From the NCBI GenBank assembly GCA_035610365.1, contig CM069432.1, positions 280,091,482 to 280,155,481 of the forward strand: a stretch of 64,000 bases of DNA, written 5' to 3'. The position numbers were made by a program, and so were the translations under genes. The stretch's first letter is position 1, and each line of letters opens with the position of its first letter. This stretch comes from Aquatica leii. Its lineage: Eukaryota; Arthropoda; Insecta; Coleoptera; Lampyridae. Shown here one piece after another: positions 22,175 to 35,400 of the stretch. The notes beneath the pieces are model-generated. The model ran no database searches and was not told the DNA's origin. It worked only from the letters and a program-made list of their open reading frames with translations.

Positions 22175-23285
22175 TGTTACGTGCATACATTTCATAATGT
22201 AATTCCCTGTATATTCATTACCTTAAAGTTCGATTTCTGTTTTCGACACCCTATAGGGAGTTTCGTTTTACTTCCTTTCCTGTCAAGACGTCAAACCGTC
22301 AACTACTTAATATCGTGCTTGTGATGGTATAACTTCTTAATTTTATAACATCGGCGTTAATGGAAATCAAAATATAATTTGAAAACGCATTTCTAGTAGT
22401 TTATTCATCACCGGGTAAGCTTTTCCTATTAGTTTTTAGAATTTGATAGCACGTCCCGCCACGTGTTGGCAGCATGTTTCGATGTATTATCGATTGATGA
22501 GGGGTAAATATTGGCCACATACCTTCACGGAACGATTATAATTCTGAAAGCCCTACGTTCAAACTAAAAACGAAGCCTCGACAAAAACTTTTCTCCGAGA
22601 TACTACTCCTTATGCGACAGTCGATTGCGATACCAACTTTTACTTAATGCGTGCAACAACATTTGATAATCGGGTTTTTATGTTTATTTTTTCTAGGATT
22701 AGTTAACAATTTTGTAGATTTTTACTTTCGTGAGTCGCAAATATTCCAGAACGACTCAACGAGGAAAACGTTTTCTTCGGGCAAGTATTGTGGGTAAGTT
22801 TTATTTAATTACTTTGTCGCAGTCAGAAAGATTTCTCACGAGATTTTGCTTATCTTAACTTACGCAATTACAATAATTGTTTCAATACCATTGAGGTGTT
22901 TTCATTACTTTGTTTATCGCATGCTGTGAACCTTAGATATTTGTCATGTAATTTTCTTTGCTATTAACACCCTACGTGTAAACTTATGTATTGTGTGTTG
23001 CCGATACTTCCGGCATTTATGAATTGAAAATGTACTACAAAATTTCTAGAGCTCGTTGTTAATAATCTACGTTATTAAATTAAAGTTGTTATACATATTT
23101 ATCTTTTTGTTTTTTTTGATTACACAAAAACCAGTGTAACAAGGGTTACGTACCTTATTTCTTTACAAGCTGGGACCTTGATCAAAACAGAAGTTTTACT
23201 TAAATAGATCTGGCGCCTTTTAACTCTTATTTATTTGAACCTCCCCTATCTCCGACAAGGTTCGTAAGAACTATAGCTTGTAACA
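22175..23285 (+). mobile_element. LTR-like insertion (family S, shorter subtype, copy 3)
   Basis: Begins TGTTACGTGC and ends GCTTGTAACA. It is related along its length to the copy at 50691-52015: GAAAACGTTTTCTTC (22764 here), GATCTGGCGCC (about 23207), CTCCCCTATCTCCGAC (about 23242). Flanking tetramers differ (ATTA, TGCA), so no target duplication is seen and one edge may have been rearranged. Non-coding. Confidence 0.7.
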
Positions 23286-24368
23286 TGCACAAACCGGTAT
23301 ATTGGAGGATAAAACAAATTGCAGAAAAAAGCAACAAAATTTATAAGGAAAACAACAAGATTGAGAAGAAATCAGGAAGCAAATAAAGACCAGCTAATAG
23401 TTATCTATAGTTGTCTGTTAACAGATTTTTCTACCTCTTCTTTTCCTTTTGACTAGTACGTCCAAGAACGGAATGTTTCTGTTAGTTTTCAGCTGTATGG
23501 TAAATTTGATATTTGGTTCTATTGTAGCCAACGTTTTAGTTTAAAAAGTACGGTTTTTTTTTGTTTCTTCACACTCCTCCAAAACCCAACTGCCTTAAAA
23601 CTGACCTCGGTTTTAAGATAACGCTGATTAAGATAAAGTAATTAACAGACAATACAAAGAACTGCACGGACAAAATAACCAGTCTATTTAGAGCTAAATG
23701 CGTAAAAGTACTCTTCAATACAACAAATAAAGTAACCATCAGCTTTCCATAGTTAAAACAGACAATCGCACTAATTGAAAGACCAAGAGTTTATTACATT
23801 CCTTGCACGTGGGGGTTTCTTCCTTCTTGTTAATTAACTAACTTTGGTTTATATTTCCCTGCCCTTGTGGACCTTTTTAGGTTGCGGGTTTCCACTAGCG
23901 TCGTCCACAAGAACGTAAAATATTTTTTGTGAGGTCGTTTGCGTAAAAAAACTTTTTTAATTTGAGTATTAAAAATTAAGTCATTTGCTAATTTTCTAAT
24001 CAAAAATCAACTTCGTTAAAATATTGTTTTTTCCTAGTTGAGTGAGTGGCCACTTCGATCAACAGGAGGAGCAAGTGCCCACCCAGGCCCCCTCCTGGCG
24101 CAGCCGCTGGCTGCAATTTACGCGGTTCTATCGTTCTACTGTTCTATCAAATATTACGTCTAAATCTAGTTTTTTTAAAATGCAATAAATGGAAGCAACG
24201 GCGTGCTAGTTTAAATAAAACTGAATCCAACGTTGTGTAATCAGCGCAAACTAACTTTAAATACAATAAACTCTTCATATATTTTACGTTTCAAATCGTA
24301 AACTAGTGGCTGCTAAAAAAAAATTACATAGCAGTAGTGTTTAACATTGTCTTATTCGTTATTTCATT
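23286..24368. other. Unassigned sequence
   Basis: No gene is seen. A 64-codon frame at 24046 starts with a Pro-rich stretch but has no recognised domain. Confidence 0.3.
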
Positions 24369-24449
24369 TAATATATAAGTTTAACTTTATTCGTTGCCAT
24401 TTGGCTTACAAATTTGATCGTGCTATATATACATATCTAATACATTTTC

Positions 24450-27400
24450 TTATCCCTTCTCCCCCCTTAACTTTTTCCTCCTGCTCCATACTTCCTCCAT
24501 CCATTCCGCTCCTTTTCCGTGTTCATCTAAGATTTCCTCTATTTTCATCACCTCTTCTCTTAGTTCCCTGCATTTCTGCCTCATGTGGTTAAGGTCTTCC
24601 GTTTCTTCTCCACATAGCCTGCACAACTTTTCTGGTTCTTCTTTCCAATATTTGTTCCCTAACTCCTCGTTGCCACATCTGAACCTTGCTACCATTTTTT
24701 CTTTTTGTTGCTTTTAATCTCTCTATCTTTTAAATATTCCGGCACTCCTTCACCCTTGATATCTTTATAATTCCTATTATATCTGCCCTCTTTTATCTTT
24801 GTCCATCTTTCTTGTTTTTCGATGTCTCTATCTCTCCTTATTATTTCTTCCCTTATCCCTACTCCTTTTTCTCTTAATCTCTCCAGTTCTTCACTCGCGT
24901 ACCCGTTTCTTTTGTAATACTCTTCTCTGCCCTCCTGTCCGTACTTTACTTTCCCTCCCTTTATCTCTTTCCAACATTCTTGCAGTATTTTGCATTCTGT
25001 TCTTTCCCTCAGTTCTTCCTCGTATGTTATGGTCCTTTTTCCTGTCTCTACCCTTATTTTTTCTATCTGTACCTCCTCTCTCACAATATACCCCGGTGTA
25101 TCCCCGTCCAATCCTAACACCCATCTCCAGTATTTTTCCTGTAGCCCCTCTACCTCCCTCCACTCCTTCCAGCCCATATTTCCGCTCCATACATTACCAC
25201 CCCCTTTATTAATTTTTCAAACAACAATTTTCTTTTTTATATCCATCTTGAATACTCTTTCCCCACACCCCAGACTTGTCCTATTAGCCTGTTTCCTCTC
25301 TCCCCCCTTTCCTTTATGTGTTCTCCTTCTTTATTATCCTGTTTCATCGTGTAGCCCAGGTATGTAAATTCCTTCACTTGTTGCACTTTCTCATCACTCC
25401 ATCACCACTCCTCTCTTTTTCTTTTCCCCCCTCCTTTTCTAAATATCATTATCTTTGTTTTCTCCGTGTTTACTTCCATTTCTTTTTTTTTCATATATTT
25501 TTCTAGCGTTTTCATCATCTCTTTCATTTCCTTTTCCTCCTTAGCCACCAGCACTATGTCATCCGCATACGCCAACAACCATACCTTAGCTTTCCCTACC
25601 ACTATCCCTCCTGTCTGTTGTCCTCTCATTGTCTCTTCCAGATCCCCCGTATATACTGAGAACAAGCTTGGGCTCAGTGGACATCCCTGCCTCAACCCTC
25701 TCTTTGTGATGAATTTCTCACTCTCTTCCCCATTCACTTTAACCCTGCTCCTCGTTTCTTCGTGGATTTCCTCTATTCTGTGTATTAATCTTTCATTTAT
25801 TTTTTTTCTTTTCATATATTCCCACAGCTTTTCCCTATTCACTTTGTCAAAAGCAGCTTTTAGATCTACGAATAGTGCCACCATTTTCCCTCTTTTTTTT
25901 CAAGTTCTTTATTTGCTAAGTGTTTCAGTATATATATGTTGTCTATCGCCCTTCTTCCTTTTCTGAATCCCGCTTGTCCGTCTGGTACCAAACTTTTTTC
26001 CTCTATTTCCTTCTGTAGTCTTTCTTGCAGTATTGTCGCGTACCATTTGTATGCCGTGCTCAATAATGTTACCCCTCTATAATTCTTGATTTTATTTTTT
26101 TCGCCTTTTTTATGGATTGGGCATATTATTCCCTCTCTCCATCTCTCTGGAAATCTTTCCCCTTTCCATATTTTGTTTAGTATTTCCGTCATCCTTTTTG
26201 CTACACTTTCTCCCCCGTATATCCACTCCTTTCCTTGTATCCCATCTTCTCCTGTCGCCTTTCCTTTTTTTATATTCTTTATCGCCTCCATTACTTCTTC
26301 TTCACTTATTCTATCCCTATCTCCTTCTTCTTGTCTTACTACCGCGTCTTTTCTTTTTTCTTTTTTCTGCCTTTGTTCTTCCTCTCCCAACAGGTTCCGA
26401 AAATATATCTCCCATTCTTTAATTTTTATTCCCTTTGTCGTCATGTTTTTTTCCTCTGTTTCTTTAGGTACTTCCATACATCTTCTTCCGTTTTTATTCC
26501 TTTGATCTGCTCCTCTTGTTTCTTTTTGTTTTTTCCTTCTTTCTGTCGCATGTTTTTGTATATTTTACTGATTCTTTGTATTCTTCTTTTTTTTCCTTCC
26601 TTTTTCACTGTCTTAATGCTCTTCTTACATTTTTCTTTGCTTCCTTGCATTCCTTATCCCACCATTTCTTCCATCCTGTTTTCTCCCCCTTCCATTTTCT
26701 AAATCTGACTCTCTCTGTTCCTTTCTCCATCATCTCTCTCATTTCCTCTACACTTTCTTGTAATTCCTTCCCTATTCATATCGTTTTCCCTATTCTCTCT
26801 TTATATCTCTTTATACCCTCTTCTGTCCACTTTTTTTAGTTATGTACTTCTCCTCTTTCTCTCTCTCTCTTCTCTTTCCCTTCCTTCCATTGTCAATTCC
26901 AGTGGTTGATGGTCTGACTCTACCCTTTCTCCCACCTTAAATGTCTTTACCTTTTCTGCGGCCTCTTCATTTGTCATTACAAAATCTATTATTGATTCTC
27001 CCCTTCCTCCTATGTACGTAAATTCCCCCTTTCCATCTTCTTCTCTGTTTCCGTTCATTATTTCCCACCCTTTTTTGTTGCACAATTCCAGCAGTTCTTC
27101 TCCGTCTTTATTTATCACCTTGTCCTTTGTTTGTCTCTTTCCCGTCCCTTTTCTTTCTTAAATTCCCCCCTCTTCCCCTATTCTTGCGTTGAAGTCCCCT
27201 CCTACTATTATCAATCCCTCCTCCCTCTCTTCTATTATCTCTTCTATGTTTTTCCTTGTCTCTTTCATTCTACTGCTATAAACCGTCACTACTTTTATTT
27301 TTGTTTTTCCCCACTGTATGTTCCTTTCTACCACTCCTCTTCTCTGTTGCACTTTCTCTTTCTTTTCCTGGCTCAACCATTTTTTTCTTATTCCCGTTAT

Positions 27401-27660
27401 TATACCCCCCTTTGCTCTCCCTTTTTTCTTTTCTCTTTCTGCATGTTGCACCACCCAATCAAATTCCTCCGGCAACTCTTTTTCCCACCACTCCCATTCA
27501 TTTTCTTCCATCCATGTTTCCTGTAATCCCACTACATCCTGTTCCTTGATGTACTTCCAGAAATCATGTTCCTTGTTTTTTATTCCCGCTACGTTCCAAA
27601 ACAATACTCTCAGCTCACTCACCTACCCCTGTGCTTCTTCCTTACTTTCTTTTTTTCTTC
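24450..27660 (-). pseudogene. LINE ORF2 (endonuclease - reverse transcriptase - zinc knuckle), broken
   Basis: The endonuclease is open at 27622-27158 (LRVLFWNVAGI, LQETWMEE, GGDFNARIG), and SDHQPL lies at about 26915. Two large RT segments are open. One, at 26477-25866, carries GEDGIQGKEW, WREGIICPIHKKG and GQAGFRKGR. The other, at 25884-25402, carries FVDLKAAFDKV, RQGCPLSPSLF and YADDIVLVAK. The C-terminus at 25177-24450 has CRLCGEETEDLNHMRQKC. Breaks occur near 27160, 26830-26640, 25870, 25400 and 24690. The RQGCPLSP block is intact here, unlike copy 1. A TAG at 27623-27625 lies just before the endonuclease. Confidence 0.85.
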
Positions 27661-27729
27661 CTTCTTTTTCTTTTCCATTTCTATCTCTCATTATTCCTTT
27701 TCTTTGCCATTTCGTCAACTTTCTCTCCT

Positions 27730-28514
27730 TTACCACCTCCCCTTTGCCCTTTAGTTTTTTGCCTTTTGGTTCCCCAATTTCTCTCCTCTTTCTCTGCTCA
27801 GTCCCCTGTCCTTGTCGTTCCATATGTATCTGTCTATCTACATTTTTCTGTACCCTACCCATACTATTTTTCCTTCCGTTCTTTTTTCCACCGCTATGTT
27901 CATTGTTTCTCTTTGACCTCCTCTTTCTTCCCATGTCAAATCGTGACTTAAATATATGCTTGTATTCTTTAATTTCTTATTCTCCGCCATCATCTTCTGA
28001 TTTTCTTTCAATCCTCCTATTTCCGCCATAACTATCTCATTTTTCTTCTCTTTGTTTATTACTGTCACTTTTTTACCTCTGCTTTTACATTTAATTTTTC
28101 TTCCAGCATCACTGCTAAATCTTTTTGTGGTTTTTCACTTCTCCACCCCTTTATCACAATATTATTCTTTCTTTTCCATCTTTCCTCGTCTTCCGCTTTT
28201 TTCTCCAGTTTTTCTATTCTCTCCACCAGTTTCTCTTTTTCTTTCTCCCACTTCCTTTGTCTTTCTCCCATTTCTTTTTTCATTTCTTTGATTTCTTGTC
28301 TTATTCCTTGCAAATTTTCTTCCATCTGTTCCATCATTTCTCTCATTAATTCTTTTAACTCCTCCATTTCTTTCCTTCCTCCTTCTGTTCTTGAGGTTTT
28401 TCCTTCGCTCTCCTCCGATATCTTTTTAATGCCTGGTGATCTTATTGTTTTCTTTCCTCTTTCAAATATTTGTTGCCTTTCTTTTTCCTCTTCCTCTCTC
28501 TCTCTTTTATTCAT
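27730..28514 (-). pseudogene. LINE ORF1, broken
   Basis: The start is the ATG at 28514 (MNKREREEEEKERQQ), open to 28065. It holds a coiled coil over about residues 50-110, then an RRM-like start RKNNIVIKGW and MLEEKLNVKAEVKK. The frame slips near 28065 and continues as VTVINKEKKNEIVMAEIGG, with LTWEER at about 27925. It is nearly colinear with copy 1 ORF1. Confidence 0.75.
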
Positions 28515-28685
28515 CCATTTCCCCCTTTTTTTATTACTTATTTATTTATTTATTTATTTATTTTTAATTTAGTTATTTATTTAATTTTTTTTTTATTAAT
28601 TTTTTTAACTTTATTGTTATTATGATTCTTTCTAATTGTATTTAATTAAAGCCCGCCACAAATATTAGAAACAGTATATAAATAA

Positions 28686-29447
28686 AAGTTTGTACTTCAC
28701 TGTTATCAAAATCGCGCGCTTGACCTTTAAACTAGTCCGCGATATCCGCTCGCATTCGCACACGTTATCTGAGCCACCTATATCTTCTTATCCATAATTT
28801 TAATGTACTTATTTACTACTCACATTAAAACTGTACTTCTAATCATTTCTTCAACTTCACAATCCTCAACACGCACACGTCAATTAATTGCTGTAAATCA
28901 CTTTAAATTACACAAAACTCCGCAATACTATTAAACACGTCCTCACTCAACCACCTTCAAAACACGACATTTCATTTAATCAAAAGCTCTATTTTTGTTT
29001 AATTTTAATATTTGTTTTTTTTGTTTTTTATGTATGCTTTTTTATTGAAAATCTGCGATATATTTGATAGTGTATTCTTTTCATTTTATTTTTATTGATA
29101 TATTTAAATACTTCGTTTTTGTTTTTTATGCTTTTGTTAACTTTTTTCGTTTTGTCTAATAATGTGTTTAATTTTTTTAAATTTTAGGTGTCTGTTTTTT
29201 GTCATCAAAAAACACATAAATTATCACATTGAATAAATGACCTCATTGTGTAATAAAGGAAATAATATCGTTTTATACAAAAAAAGGTTATTCTAATTAA
29301 ATGTATTGCACATCGTATACTGATTATCGTTTCATAAATAAATAATGAAACTAATTATACAAGTTGTCACTGAATGAAAATAAATACAATATCAGTAATT
29401 TTTATATCACTTTGTAGCGTTAGTAGTCTTTGAACCAAGACATCAAT
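28686..29447. other. 5' flank of the mARC-type gene
   Basis: AT-rich sequence with a small CG-containing patch at 28710-28760. The promoter of the downstream gene presumably lies here, but no motif is decisive. Confidence 0.35.
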
Positions 29448-32400
29448 ATGTTAAACAAACATTTTATGTTTGAAATTGTTTTATCAACAGGCGCTTTTGC
29501 TATAACAGCTTCTTTAATATATAAATATTGGAAAACGAGTAAAAATGTAATTCCAAAAAAATGGATCCCAGTTGGCAAAATTAGTAGTTTATACATATAT
29601 CCATTAAAAAGTGGGCGCAGGTTGGAGGTTACTAGTGCTAACTGCAACGAATTTGGTTTGCAACACATTTCTTCTCCACACTTACAAGACAGGTAACGTT
29701 TTAAAATTTATTTTTGTTCGTTTTAAATTTGTTTATTTTTATTTACGCGGTGAAAAGCCTTCTTTATTTAATTATTTAATGTTATGTTCATAACAATAGT
29801 TCTCCATTCTTAAGAACATCAATTAATAATTTTTTTGAATTTACTGGCTGCTAAGTAAAGTAGAATGTTGTAAATAATCGGTATATTTCAAGTTGATCCG
29901 GTTCTTGTATATTAACTTTTACTTGAAACTAATGTGCTAAAAAAACAGTAAATAATAATGTGAAGTTAACAAACATCGCATGTATTTAAAACACGTAAAT
30001 TATACTCACCGTTTTCTAAATAGAAATAAATAGGTAAAAATCCATTATTAAATAACAGTAACACTTACAAACGCAGACGTATTCACATAAAATAAATAGA
30101 AAGTTTTGACGTATAAGTTTTTAATTGTGATTGGAGGAATCAGTAGTATGTTTTAGGTATTACCAATACATTTTTATATTTAGGTTATATTTGGTTTCTG
30201 TAGAAAGCTTTTTGATTTTGATAAATAATAATTAAATACATATATATAGTGGTTAAAAAGTATAGTATATAATTCGTTAGGAATGTGCATTGCCAACTCG
30301 TGTGAATTGCAGGCTCGCTTTCCGCTAGGATGCAAACTCTCATACTTATTGGCAATGACTACAATTCCTTACTCGTTATGGAATAGACTATTTTTGAAAT
30401 GCAAATAGATTGCAATCTATATTAATTCAAAATTTTTTTTTTTTTGATGAAATACAACACGACTTAAACGTTTTACATTTAGAATAGACGCTTTGTACAT
30501 TTTAAAATATTTTTTTCAAGTATTAAAAATGTTTTTTAAATAACTAAGATTTAAATAATACATTTAATTTATACATAAGTAAAAAAAATAACTGATATCA
30601 TTTTATCATCGTATTTTTTTAAGTAGCATTTGTTTATAGTTCTGCAATCAGTGTTTATAAAAAAATGTTTTGTTAAAATTACACAGAAACACAAATAGTT
30701 TAAGTATGTTAATTTTTTATAGCAAAATAAAGTAATTGCGTTGTAAAATCATAAAACTAAAAGTATCAATGAAATGAAGACAATTAACGTATTAATATTG
30801 TATCTGAAATAGATCGTTAATGACACCTATTAATGAACCATTTTTTCGTATACTGTAGTTTTCTTATACGTTCACCCGTTTTACTAATATACGATCAACG
30901 GAAAAAGTTTAAAACCAACTCGGTTGTTAATCGCCGATAAATAATCTAGACAACATTAACGCGTTTGTTTGTTAGACTCGCTCACGACGTTAAAATGTTT
31001 TCATTATTAATCGATATCATTAACAACATTTGTTCGTTAAATAACTGTTGTATATTTAGAATGTAAAACTAAAATGTTTAGCCAAGCTAAAAACCGTTTT
31101 ATAAAAACAAGAATATTAGTTTCGAAAAAACATCAAATTTGCTTTAATTCATAATAAAAAAAAAGATCCAAAGACAAAGAAACCTAAAACTATTGCTGAC
31201 TACAACAGCAATAAAAGTGGAGTTGACATATTGGACGAAAAATGTGCAAAAAGGACAACAAGTTTTTCTACTAACCGGTAACCACTAACAGTCTTCTTTC
31301 TTTTCTCGTTTTTTATAAAACAAACAATTTTGTAAAAAAAAGTTGTTTCCTCTAGATGCGCTTTCGGTACCGCTGTTCCTTACTTAAGTTGAATTGTTAC
31401 TTCAAAAATTTTTTTGGGAATTTTTCGATTTAATAGCAAAGGCTTCCACGGTCGGAATCTATACTATGATAAGAATGTCTTTCGGGTTTGGACCGTGTCA
31501 TTGTAGTTGTAACCGAAGTTACCGAAATCTAACTAAGAACTTCTCAAAAGTTAGGTTATCAATTTGTGAAACAAACCATAATTCTAACTTTGAAAAGGTA
31601 AGGAAGAAAACGATAACTTGAAAAAGCAAACGAAAATCTGACTCTGTAGTGGTTCTTTGTTAGATTTTCGTTTGCTTTTTCAAGTTATCGTTTTCTTTCT
31701 TACCTTTTCAAAATTTTGGATAAAAGTTTAACTTCTCTCGCAAAACTTCATCGCTTAAAAACCTCTCTTTCTGTAGAAGCAGAATCCATTCATAATTCCG
31801 TCGTTGAGTATGAACTAAATATCGTAACGTACGGTTTAACTCCTTTGGATTCCATCATAATCTTGACGAGATTACTACGGTGGAGGAGGTAAGGACGGAC
31901 TTAGTTGACATAATGGGCGAAGAAGAAAAAAACAAGATCAGGCTAGGCAAGCTGAGACCAGCAATATGGGATTTCCAGTCTAACACAATAACGGCTCTAA
32001 TGGAAACAGCAGACCACATTCTTAAAGCTAAGTCTTTAAGGACTGGTCTCAACACATTTAGAGTTCTGGAGAAGGTCGAAGCCATTAAGTGCGACAGATG
32101 CTGGGAGACTGGTCACAAAATTAAAACCTGCAAAGACAAGGACAGAAAGAAACTCGGCGTGTAGTGCGGGAAGGAGGGCCATACTAAGATGAACTGTGCT
32201 GATAACAAACACTGTGCCGTCTGCGATAGTGAGGAGCATTCGCCGTGGACGATGGATTTCCCCAAGATCAAAAAGCACATAGACGACATTAGAACGATAC
32301 AAACCTATTAACACAGACAGTATGAGCATTCTACAAGTTAATATTGGTCGCAGAAGAAAAGCACAGGCTCTGTTCTCTATAACAGCTGAAGAAGCCAAAG

Positions 32401-35400
32401 CTGACATTGTACTTATTAGCGAGCCCAATATAAACGGGGCCATAAAGGCTCAGCTTATGATAGACCAAGAGTGGATAACGGTGATATACATTAGAAATAA
32501 AGAGCTAAGAGTGACATGCTCTGCCAAAAAAATATACACAGTTCTTCAGCTTAATAGTCTTAATATTTTTAACTGCTATATCTCGCCGAACGTCAGCGAC
32601 ACCAATTTCTGTGCCAACGCTAAACAAAATATTTGATGTAAAGCCTACTATTATAGCAGGGCATTTCAACGCCAAAGCCGTGGAGTGGGGCACCAAACGT
32701 ACGTGTCACAGGGAAAAAATTCTCGTCTGGGTTGCAACTGCTGATTTCAACATTCTGAATACGGGAGAAAAGTCAACCTTTATCGATATTACGCTGTGTC
32801 CCAGGGAAATCGCAGCTAGAGTTCTTGTTTGGGAGGTGTGGAATGAAAACAGCCTAAGCAATAATAACTATGTATACAACGTAATAGGCATGAAAGGTAG
32901 GGCAAAGGAACTTAGCCCTCAGGCGGCCACTTACTCGAGACGGAATACTAACAAAATCGATCAAGAAAAATGTATAGATGCACTACGAATCAATCTTCAA
33001 GGAGGAGGAAACGAGTTGCTCTTACTTATAAGGAAGCAGCTCCCATCATTGTAAATCTGTTTCCAGTTTGTGAAACAACAGAACTGGGCCCTGGAGACTA
33101 TACGACGGCTTGCATCTTCACGGAAGGAGAACTGGCTGAGGTTATTAGTAAATCAGGATACAAAAAGGCTCCGGGTCCCAATGGAATACCCATGAAGTGT
33201 AATAAACTTATAGCAAGCGGGTTCTAGGAAGACCTATTAAATGTGTATAATGACTTATTCCTTAAGGGACACTTTCCTAATTTATAGAAAAAAACCACAA
33301 TTGTCTTAATTCTGAAACAAAGTAAAGGTGACGCTTCTGTAACAGCGGTGCGACCTATATGTCTTATTAACAGTCTTGGAAAGGTTTATGAAAGGCTGCT
33401 GCTAGGTAGGATACTTCACGGTTTTGACATAAAGGGTGAGCATTCACCTACTCAGTACGGCTTTGGGAAGGGAAACTCCACAACAGACGCCCTAATGCAA
33501 ACTAACAACCTGGCAAAAAACGCCAAGGAGGGTACGCGGCGTGCAAGGCATATAGGGACTTTGGTCTCCTTTGGCATTGTAACAAAAATGCCTTTAATTC
33601 GTCACCCTGAGCAATAATTATAGAGAAAATGAAACGGAAAGTGCTAGAAGGACATCTGGTAAAAAATATTGCCAGATATCCCTCTAACACCTGCGTGACG
33701 TAGTGCAATAAGCAACAAAGCCTTCATCCCAATGTTACTTGCGGGGTGCCACAGTGAACGATTCTAGGCTCTACCCTCTGGAACATCAATTGTGATGATC
33801 TTTTATCCATACCGCTCCGTGCCCAAATTGTACTTACAGCTTATGCAGATAATCTGGAAATTTTTGGGCAAGGTAGCACTCTCGAGGCTTTGGAAAGAGT
33901 AATGAACAAGCTTATAGTTGCGGAAAAGAAAACAGAAGCCATAGTATTCAAGAGATACAGAAGAAAATTTAGACACATTCAGTTTCTTCATGGTTCCGTG
34001 CCGCTGGTCACCAGAAAGATCATGGTCTATTTAGGGGTACACTTTACTTTCGGGGTGCACTTACAGAGTGTGTTGGTTAAGGCCAGCAAGAGAAAGGTAG
34101 CTCTGTCAAAATGTATGAACAGAGTGAAGGGACCGAGCCATGCTATTAGGAAGGTGATTTTGTCCACGGTGCTTAATACAATTTTATGCGCGGTGCTAAT
34201 GTGGTGGTTGGTATTCAATACCAAAATGTTCAGCGAATAACTCTCAGAATCACTTCAGCGTATAGAACGGTATTGCTTGAAACTGCTAAGGTTCTTGCTG
34301 GCACCCCACTGATCGACTTACTGGCTGACGAGCGTTGCAACGCCAGGGATGGCATGGCAAAGTCCATTCGAAAACAGATGAATTTGCAGAACTGACAGAC
34401 TACATGGACGCAATATCCAAAAAAAACTTGGACACGAAAGCTTATCCCTTACCTGCGACAATTTAAACTACCACACCACAGAGGCCATTACCGGCCATGG
34501 ATGATTTGATCTAATACGTAATTACCCGCCATGGCGGAAGTTGTGTGTTTGCGTGCCAAGTGCCTTTTCATGTTTTATATCTTCTGTTCTACATGTTGTA
34601 TTGCATAATTTCACTCTAGATTTTTAAATGTTGAAGGTTTTGAGTTTGAGACAACATAATCCAGTGAATTTTTAGAAGGCTTTCCTGCAGATCATTTAGA
34701 AACTCTTCTTATATTTTTGAGTGAGAACAAGTCTCTCAAAATTCTTCGTCTGTGCTGTAATCATCGTTATGACAATTTTTCCTTTCAAGTTCAATCCTGT
34801 AGTGTCGATTGCACTAAAAGAACAGTTTTCTCTTACAACATTACTAGAATATTTGATCCTGTAGGGTTTCTCTCTCCTCTGGTCTTAACAATAAAACTCA
34901 TTCTACAGTGTATGTTAGACAAAAGTCTTGATTGAAAATGCGTTCTTAGCCCTGTTCTTGCCTACCATTGGACTAAATTGGTAGACGGCTTGCCTTGCAT
35001 CTCTCAAGTACATATTCCAAGATGCATCTCCCCTTCTTTTCATCAAATATTACACGATGCTTCTCAAAAACGATACCCCTGCTCTGATTTTCTTTGACAC
35101 TTCATAATCGCCAAATCAAAGCTGGTCCCATCAAAAGTTCTATCAATTCCAGGACTCAAACTTTGTAGCGCTATCTTGCTAACCCTCCTTTTTATATTCG
35201 ATTAAACCTCTTTTTGCTTCTACTACCCTTACAAAAGCTCGCTTTTGCAGTGACGCTCAAGTAGTTTTAGTTTTTGCAGTAGCCTTCTTTTTCTATTTTG
35301 ACAGGTTTGTATTCCACGTTACCTGACTTTAAAGTTGGCACAACTTTTTTATTCGTGTTCTACTTTCACATCCTTTGCTTCCAGTCATCGAACAATTTTT

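Larger units (their letters stand above)
24369..28685 (-). mobile_element. L1-like non-LTR retrotransposon, copy 2, inverted relative to copy 1
   Basis: The same family as 2284-6483, in the opposite orientation and also about 4.3 kb. The 3' end is at about 24369 (TATATAAGTTTAAC) and the 5' end at about 28685 (CCACAAATATTAGAAACAG). The pyrimidine-rich plus strand mirrors the purine-rich coding strand of copy 1. No clear target duplication was found. It keeps more of its frame than copy 1: long segments of RT, endonuclease and ORF1 are open. Confidence 0.88.

Noticed and set aside
24046-24240. 64-codon Pro-rich frame
   Set aside because: Short, no recognised domain, no conservation evidence available.
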